Below, piece by piece: positions 23,046 to 27,723 of a stretch of DNA of 27,723 bases (the first letter of the stretch is position 1; each line of letters opens with the position of its first letter). The notes below the pieces were generated by a model that was not told where the DNA came from, did not search any database, and saw only the letters and a program-made list of their open reading frames with translations. The stretch is taken from the NCBI GenBank assembly GCA_938037185.1, contig CALHQK010000033.1:1-27723 (forward strand). Reading direction: 5' to 3'. The DNA comes from an uncultured Riemerella sp. (GTDB lineage Bacteria; Bacteroidota; Bacteroidia; Flavobacteriales; Weeksellaceae). A program made the translations under genes and the position numbers.

Positions 23046-23816
23046 ATGATTATACAAAGTCTTCAAAACGAAAAAATAAAAAAACTAACCAAAATTCTCA
23101 CTAAAAATAACGAGAGAAAAAAACTCAAAATATTCGCCGCAGAAGGAAGGCAGGAAAACGAAAGGGCTTTGAAATTTGATTTTGAGGCGGTGGAATTTTT
23201 TATTTGCGAAGATATTTTCGGGACAGATTTCCCAAAAGGAAAAATACATCTGGTTTCTCGCGAAGTTTATGAAAAAATAGCTTACAGAGGCTCTTCCGAA
23301 GGAATTATCGGTATTTACAAAGAAAAAGAAACCTCTCTGAATGATTTTAAACCAAAAGCGAATTCCTCCATCATTGTGCTGGAAAGCATAGAAAAACCTG
23401 GGAATTTAGGAGCAGTTTTGCGCAGCTGCGAGGCTTTTGGGATAGACGCTCTTGTCATCACGGATTCTAGAACAGATTTTTATAATCCTAATGTTATCCG
23501 AAGCAGCGTGGGCTGTCTCTTTGGGATGAATTTCTTTCAAACAGAAAATCAAGATGTGGTTAATTTCTTAAAAAAGAATGATTTTCAGATATTTACTACA
23601 ATAATGAATACTGACTCCAAAGGGATAAATGAAAAGAACCTGACTGGAAAATCAGCCATCGTATTTGGAACGGAGCACTCTGGTTTGAGTGATTTTTGGA
23701 GAGGAAAAGGAGAAAACATCATCGTCCCAATGGCAGGAACGATAGACTCTCTCAATCTAAGCAACGCTGTCGCTATAAGCTGCTACGAGATACTAAGACA
23801 AAAAATCTCTCACTAA
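23046..23816 (+). CDS. TrmH/SpoU family RNA 2'-O-methyltransferase
   Basis: A 256-residue SPOUT-fold enzyme using SAM to methylate a ribose 2'-OH in rRNA or tRNA. An N-terminal L30e-like substrate-binding domain (about 1-95) precedes the SPOUT domain. The three motifs are visible: KPGNLGAVLRSCEAFG (with the catalytic Arg), VFGTEHSGLSDFW, and the trefoil-knot motif TIDSLNLSNAVAISCYE. The architecture is RlmB-like, but the target cannot be fixed from sequence alone. Co-transcribed with rmuC; a terminator overlaps its stop codon. Confidence 0.92.
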   Translation: MIIQSLQNEKIKKLTKILTKNNERKKLKIFAAEGRQENERALKFDFEAVEFFICEDIFGTDFPKGKIHLVSREVYEKIAYRGSSEGIIGIYKEKETSLNDFKPKANSSIIVLESIEKPGNLGAVLRSCEAFGIDALVITDSRTDFYNPNVIRSSVGCLFGMNFFQTENQDVVNFLKKNDFQIFTTIMNTDSKGINEKNLTGKSAIVFGTEHSGLSDFWRGKGENIIVPMAGTIDSLNLSNAVAISCYEILRQKISH

Positions 23817-23835
23817 ATTAGTGAGAGACTTTTAA
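23806..23835 (+). terminator. Terminator overlapping the methyltransferase stop codon
   Basis: TCTCTCACTAA (23806-23816) and TTAGTGAGAGA (23818-23828), then CTTTTAATT. The stop TAA at 23814-23816 is inside the stem. Confidence 0.85.
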
Positions 23836-23852
23836 TTGTTTTAAGAGTTAAA

Positions 23853-24131
23853 TTATTTTTTAACTTCTTCTTTAACTTCTTTAGCAGCTTCTTCTACTTT
23901 AGCTGCTCCTTCTTCTACTTTAGCAGCAGCAGCATCTTTAACTTCTTCTTTAACTTCTTTAGCAGCTTCTTCTACTTTAGCTGCTCCCTCTTCTACTTTA
24001 GCAGCAGCAGTATCAACTGGAGCTTCAGCAACAGTGTCTTTGTTTTCTGCTTTTTCTTCAACTTTCTTGTCACCACCGCAAGAAACTAATGCCAATGCTG
24101 CAACAGCAGCTACAAACAATGATTTTTTCAT
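23853..24131 (-). CDS. Small lipoprotein with amphipathic Lys/Glu/Ala/Val repeats
   Basis: A 92-residue precursor with signal peptide MKKSLFVAAVAALALVSC (lipobox Cys18) and a GGDKK spacer. The mature part is low-complexity: seven-residue units such as AAKVEEG, AAKVEEA and AKEVKEE form long amphipathic helices. A 26-residue block is present twice in a row, almost identical at the DNA level. The product is presumably anchored in the outer or inner membrane and rod-like, comparable in style to LEA- or Lpp-like helical proteins, though no homology is claimed. It is divergent from the 24302 gene. Function unknown. Confidence 0.8.
   Translation of the reverse strand: MKKSLFVAAVAALALVSCGGDKKVEEKAENKDTVAEAPVDTAAAKVEEGAAKVEEAAKEVKEEVKDAAAAKVEEGAAKVEEAAKEVKEEVKK
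23860..24015. repeat. Two 78-bp direct repeats inside the helical lipoprotein gene
   Basis: Copies 23860-23937 and 23938-24015, head to tail, in frame (26 codons). They differ at only a few positions by eye (CTCCTTC against CTCCCTC, GCATC against GTATC). Smaller internal repeats of TTTAGCWGCT/TTCTTCTAC type lie within each copy. Confidence 0.9.
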
Positions 24132-24184
24132 AATACAAAAATTTTAAAATAATTAATAATTTCTTTTTTGTCACTTTGACAAGG

Positions 24185-24192
24185 CAAAGATA
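24185..24192 (-). promoter_or_regulatory. Candidate -7 box for the helical lipoprotein gene
   Basis: On the minus strand TATCTTTG matches TAnnTTTG, 53 bp before the ATG at 24131. No -33 TTG is found at standard spacing. Confidence 0.45.
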
Positions 24193-24207
24193 TAGCGAAA
24201 AGAAAAT

Positions 24208-24238
24208 TTGGATAAGAAAAATAATTGTAATACCTTTG
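24208..24238 (+). promoter_or_regulatory. Complete flavobacterial promoter for the 24302-25910 pair
   Basis: TTG (24208-24210), 20 bp, then TACCTTTG (24231-24238): a full match to the Bacteroidetes pattern TTG-N17-23-TAnnTTTG. The transcript would start near 24242, about 60 nt before the TTG start codon. Confidence 0.7.
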
Positions 24239-24301
24239 TAAAAACTATTTTACAAATAAACAATACTGACAAACAAATATTTAGCAACAAAAACAAACAC
24301 T

Positions 24302-25342
24302 TTGGCAAACTTAGATTTATTATATTTTGATCAATTAAAAGCAGAAATTCAGGCTGAATATCTGAAAAACAACTCTCCATCTGAAGAAGACATCTCCAAA
24401 TGGAAAGGTATAGATATAATATATTTTCAAGAAGATTTAAGGAAAAGGGCAAAAGGAAATATAAGTGAAAAGACATTTTATACCTATTTTAAAACGCCTA
24501 ATATAGATAAATTGCCAAGAATAGACATGCTAAATCTATTATCTATATACGCTGGCTATGAATCTTGGTTTGATTTCAAAAAACAACATTCATTTGAAGA
24601 CAAAGAAATTACAAATAACACTACTGAAAATCTTGAACAAAAATCTATTTTACAAAAAAACATTATTGTAGATCAAGAACATAAAGAAAAAAACAACTAT
24701 AAATTATTTAAAAATACAAAAACTTATATTTGGGTAATTACATCTATCATTTTAGGTGTTTTAATTGTATTTTTAGCTTTTTCTGACCAAATTTTTAAAA
24801 AGACTTATCAATTTTGCTTTACGGATGCAGACAGAGGCACAAATATCCAAAGCACCATAGATATCAGGGTAATAAAAGATAACGAATCCCCAATACTCTA
24901 TAAGGTAAAACCTGGTGAATGCTTTATTTTTAATACAAAAGACAAAACATTGAAAATGGAAATTTCGGCTCCACTATATGAAAAAATAGAAATTTCAAGA
25001 AATTTGGAAAACGCCTCAGAAATTGAAACTATAAGTCTTAAGCCCGATGATTATGCCTTGATGCTGCATTATTATTCTACAAAAGATACTGATAATACAT
25101 CTTTGGAATACATCAAAATGAGACAGCAGAAACTTAATAATTTAATCAGCGACAGCGCTCTCATTTACCAAGTATTTGATAATGAGATATATGGAGTAGA
25201 AACCCTCACTAAACAAAAATATATAGGACTGGTAACAACACCTACAAAATCATTACAAAATCTAAAAGTAATCGCCACCAAAATCAAAAATGGAAAAATA
25301 GTATCAATCAAATTCAAAATAGAAAATAATGAAAAAAAGTAA
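24302..25342 (+). CDS. Single-pass membrane protein, possible DNA-binding head and periplasmic domain
   Basis: A 346-residue protein. Residues 1-98 are helical and compact (QLKAEIQAEYL, KGIDIIYFQEDLRKR, ISEKTFYTYFK, LPRIDMLNLLSIYAGYESWF). I recall similar N-termini in Bacteroidetes proteins and suspect a helix-turn-helix-like fold, without proof. A polar linker (99-140) leads to one membrane helix (143-160), then ~185 residues of beta-rich sequence outside the membrane. The start is TTG 24302: no in-frame ATG exists between the stop at 24257 and residue 76. It overlaps the downstream lipoprotein gene by 14 bp. Visibly more A+T-rich than the housekeeping neighbours. The architecture would suit a one-component transmembrane sensor; that is inference. 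Confidence 0.7.
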   Translation: MANLDLLYFDQLKAEIQAEYLKNNSPSEEDISKWKGIDIIYFQEDLRKRAKGNISEKTFYTYFKTPNIDKLPRIDMLNLLSIYAGYESWFDFKKQHSFEDKEITNNTTENLEQKSILQKNIIVDQEHKEKNNYKLFKNTKTYIWVITSIILGVLIVFLAFSDQIFKKTYQFCFTDADRGTNIQSTIDIRVIKDNESPILYKVKPGECFIFNTKDKTLKMEISAPLYEKIEISRNLENASEIETISLKPDDYALMLHYYSTKDTDNTSLEYIKMRQQKLNNLISDSALIYQVFDNEIYGVETLTKQKYIGLVTTPTKSLQNLKVIATKIKNGKIVSIKFKIENNEKK

Positions 25343-25910
25343 ATTATTAATATTAGCCGCGTTTATTGCCAGTATTTGCACTGCTTGTAAAAAAGAGCCA
25401 GAGGAAATAAGCGATTTAGACAAAATAAAATACAACAACAAAAGATCGTCCTATCCAACTGTAAAAATGGATAGCGTCCAAGCAATCAATAGTATTACAA
25501 AACAAAAAGTCCAAGAGCTGCTGGATTTATCAACTATTTATGCATCAGGCAATAAAAATTCGGAAGTAGATTCTCTGATTTATAATCAGATAAGCAGCTA
25601 TTTCATCAATCCTGATTCCACGAAAATAAACCCTCTCATCAGCGAATTAGATAGTTTGAAAGTAAGAAATATTAAGGTAAATTCTTTGGATATTAACAAG
25701 GAAATTAAAGGAAAGGACACCTTAGATATCGCCTCATTTACTTTAGAATATTTTGGAAAAAATAGAAATAGTATAGGGCATTTTAATAAAAAAGCGACCT
25801 ATGTTCTGAAAAAATCTCCAATAAAATTCGTAAAGGAATTCAAGTTTTATTTTATAGATTTTGATTTAAAAGAAGAAAATTCAAACACTCCTTCAGGAGT
25901 TACCAAATAA
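25329..25910 (+). CDS. Hypothetical lipoprotein, 193 residues
   Basis: A lipoprotein signal peptide (MKKSKLLILAAFIASICTAC, Cys20) is followed by a Lys/Asp/Ser-rich body with no recognised domain. The body alternates polar helices and predicted strands and contains only one other cysteine, in the signal peptide. It overlaps the membrane-protein gene by 14 bp upstream, so translation is coupled and the two products may work together at the envelope. At its 3' end it overlaps the convergent 5-FCL gene by 64 bp. Family unknown. Confidence 0.7.
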   Translation: MKKSKLLILAAFIASICTACKKEPEEISDLDKIKYNNKRSSYPTVKMDSVQAINSITKQKVQELLDLSTIYASGNKNSEVDSLIYNQISSYFINPDSTKINPLISELDSLKVRNIKVNSLDINKEIKGKDTLDIASFTLEYFGKNRNSIGHFNKKATYVLKKSPIKFVKEFKFYFIDFDLKEENSNTPSGVTK

Positions 25911-26437
25911 TCCAAAGGGATATCTGCCTCGGAAATATCGGATATTTCTTCATTTGGCGGGAAGAAACTCAGCCCTATTTTTATTTGGGTTTTTGCTTTC
26001 ATAAAAAATCTATCATAAAAACCTTTCCCATAACCCACTCTATTTCCTTGATTATCACAATATAATAGCGGAGTAAGAACAAAATCAAAACTAACATTCT
26101 CAACTGGGTCTCCTTTCGGTTCCAAAATCCCCCATGAATTAGGGATTAACTCTGTTTTCGGTTTTAACTCAATGCTTACCAATTCTTTTCCAGACATTTT
26201 CGGAACGAATGTAGATATTCCTTTTTCCCATAAATACTCTATAAAGAGCTTAGTATCAACTTCTTTTTTTTCTTTAATGGACAAAAAAAGATGACTTGCC
26301 TGAAAATCAGACAAGTCAAAATAATCTATAAATCTATCAAAAATATTTTTTGATAAAGTCTCAACTTCTTGAAGAGAAAGTTTCTCTCGTTTTTCTAAAT
26401 AAGTTTTTCTTAATTCAGATTTCGTAAACTTGCTCAT
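25847..26437 (-). CDS. 5-formyltetrahydrofolate cyclo-ligase
   Basis: Converts 5-formyl-THF to 5,10-methenyl-THF with ATP. 196 residues from ATG 26437; the in-frame TTG two codons earlier is less likely. Visible: the basic N-terminal helix SELRKTYLEKREKLS, a central VPKMSG segment and the signature VGYGKGFYDRFF with the nearby DFVLTPLLYCD. The C-terminus (about 20 codons) is antisense to the end of the lipoprotein gene. It follows secA by 15 bp on the same strand and is probably read from the secA transcript. Confidence 0.92.
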   Translation of the reverse strand: MSKFTKSELRKTYLEKREKLSLQEVETLSKNIFDRFIDYFDLSDFQASHLFLSIKEKKEVDTKLFIEYLWEKGISTFVPKMSGKELVSIELKPKTELIPNSWGILEPKGDPVENVSFDFVLTPLLYCDNQGNRVGYGKGFYDRFFMKAKTQIKIGLSFFPPNEEISDISEADIPLDYLVTPEGVFEFSSFKSKSIK

Positions 26438-26452
26438 TATCAAGAAAAACTA

Positions 26453-27723
26453 TTATCCATTTGAAGGTATTTCACCTTTAAACAGGAATGAAACTATTTC
26501 TTTGTTTACTTTATCTATCATCTCTGTGAATAGATGGAAAGATTCCTGTTTATAAATCACCAATGGGTCTTTCTGCTCATAAACAGCACCTTGCGAAGAG
26601 CGACGGAGGTCATCCATTTCTCTTAAATGTAATTTCCAGTTTTCATCAATGATTGATAAAGAAATGTTCTTCTCAAAATCAGCAACCAAACTATCACAAT
26701 GCGTTTCGTAGGCTTCTTTCAGGTCTGTTACAATATTAAGAACTTTATGCCCATCTGAAAACGGAACCTGAATATTTTTGAATAAAGAGCCTTGCTGATT
26801 ATAAACATTTTCAATAATAGGAAAGGCTTTGTCTTTCATTACCTGAAGTTTCATTTTATAATCTTCCGAAGCCTTTTTGTACACAATTTCTACCAATTCC
26901 TGAAGCTGCATATTCTTAAATTCTTCCTCAGAAACAGGAGCTTCCATGGTGAAATATTTAATAATTTCGTACTCAAATTCTTTATAATCATGAGCCGATT
27001 TAGTCACAGACACTATGGATGCCGCTGTATCATAAATCATGTTTTCTATATCGTATCTCAGATGGTCTCCAAACAGCGCATTTCTTCTTCTTTTATAGAT
27101 AACATCCCTTTGTTTGTTCATCACATCATCATACTCTAGTAGTCTTTTACGAATACCAAAGTTATTCTGTTCCACTTTTTTCTGAGCTCTCTCAATGGAT
27201 TTCGTAATCATAGAATGCTGAATCACATCTCCTTCTTTATGCCCAAGTCTATCCATCATCCGCGCAATTCTTTCAGACCCGAAAAGACGCATCAGATTAT
27301 CCTCCAAAGATACATAGAACTGAGAGCTTCCTGGGTCTCCTTGTCGGCCTGCTCTACCTCTCAGCTGTCTGTCTACCCTTCTGGAATCGTGTCTTTCTGT
27401 TCCGATAATTGCCAGACCTCCAGCATCTTTTACCTCTTGTTTTAGTTTAATGTCCGTACCACGCCCCGCCATATTGGTTGCGATAGTAACCACTCCAGGG
27501 TTTCCTGCTTCTGCTACAATTTCAGCTTCTTTCTTATGGAGTTTTGCATTTAATACTTGGTGTGGTATCTTTCTCAAACTCAACGCTCTTGATAGCAATT
27601 GTGATATTTCCACCGATGTAGTTCCCACCAACACAGGTCTTCCCTGCGCAATAAGTCTTTCTATTTCCTCAATTACTGCATTGTATTTTTCACGATTAGT
27701 TTTATAAACCAAATCTTGTTTAT
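26453..27723 (-). CDS. secA: SecA preprotein translocase ATPase, 3' part
   Basis: The gene enters from the right edge; the visible part is the last ~423 codons, beginning in the second ATPase domain. Motifs: LVGTTSVEISQLLSRAL, VTIATNMAGRGTDIKL, RQLRGRAGRQGDPGSSQFYVS with the arginine finger, then the helical wing and scaffold domains to LHLREMDDLRRSSQGAVYEQ and LVIYKQESFHLFTEM. SecA drives Sec-dependent export. The frame stops at GEIPSNG directly after the helical scaffold, with no linker and no C-terminal CxCxSGKK-type zinc-binding motif. No remnant of that motif is evident in the 15 bp before the next gene. Confidence 0.97.
   Translation of the reverse strand, partial: KQDLVYKTNREKYNAVIEEIERLIAQGRPVLVGTTSVEISQLLSRALSLRKIPHQVLNAKLHKKEAEIVAEAGNPGVVTIATNMAGRGTDIKLKQEVKDAGGLAIIGTERHDSRRVDRQLRGRAGRQGDPGSSQFYVSLEDNLMRLFGSERIARMMDRLGHKEGDVIQHSMITKSIERAQKKVEQNNFGIRKRLLEYDDVMNKQRDVIYKRRRNALFGDHLRYDIENMIYDTAASIVSVTKSAHDYKEFEYEIIKYFTMEAPVSEEEFKNMQLQELVEIVYKKASEDYKMKLQVMKDKAFPIIENVYNQQGSLFKNIQVPFSDGHKVLNIVTDLKEAYETHCDSLVADFEKNISLSIIDENWKLHLREMDDLRRSSQGAVYEQKDPLVIYKQESFHLFTEMIDKVNKEIVSFLFKGEIPSNG

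Noticed and set aside
1..27723. tRNA, rRNA, insertion sequences, phage attachment sites
   Set aside because: I looked for T-arm-like GGTTCGAATCC motifs, transposase-like proteins and flanking inverted repeats and saw none. A covariance-model scan would be needed to exclude small ncRNAs.

Overview
The window looks like a chromosome fragment of a low-GC flavobacterium, most likely in the Weeksellaceae/Chryseobacterium group. The evidence is a bacillithiol synthase gene (bshA), ricT followed by the gliding lipoprotein gene gldH, DUF6261 and DUF4476 proteins, several boxes matching the Bacteroidetes sigma-factor -7 motif TAnnTTTG, and few clear Shine-Dalgarno sites. I saw no tRNA, rRNA, CRISPR array, transposase or prophage gene. 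The species assignment is inference.

Layout. Positions 1-2027 (minus strand) hold an envelope-polysaccharide operon: Wzx-like flippase, dUTPase, and the first codons of a sugar-nucleotide nucleotidyltransferase cut by the window edge. A 41-bp tandem repeat (2111-2271) separates it from a divergent DUF6261 gene. Positions 3151-6508 (plus) form a tight NagZ-like GH3 / bshA / msrA operon. Positions 6495-7390 (minus) hold three small unrecognised genes, followed by TerC and a DUF4476 protein. A voltage-gated-type potassium channel with a C-terminal zinc ribbon (9193-10023) converges on enolase. Positions 11604-17683 (plus) run ricT, gldH, a class A penicillin-binding protein, folE and an aldehyde dehydrogenase, and converge on a small ferredoxin gene.

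Positions 17953-19485 are the most accessory-looking part. They contain a short 21-bp repeat cluster, a lipocalin-like lipoprotein, a coiled-coil protein of unknown function, and a long array of 21-bp units (19151-19422) upstream of the coiled-coil gene. After this come peptidase E and a U32 protein (minus), rmuC and a SpoU methyltransferase (plus), and a lipoprotein with a recent 26-residue duplication (minus). An overlapping pair follows: a single-pass membrane protein and a lipoprotein (plus). The window ends with 5-formyl-THF cyclo-ligase and the 3' part of secA (minus).

Most genes are housekeeping: cell wall (NagZ-like, PBP1A), thiol redox and repair (BshA, MsrA), folate (FolE, 5-FCL), glycolysis (enolase), secretion (SecA). 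The strongest candidate for something undescribed is the recurring arrangement of helical-repeat-length tandem arrays beside lineage-specific genes. The 21-bp array next to the coiled-coil gene is the clearest case; its 21-bp units are further organised in 63-bp trimers.
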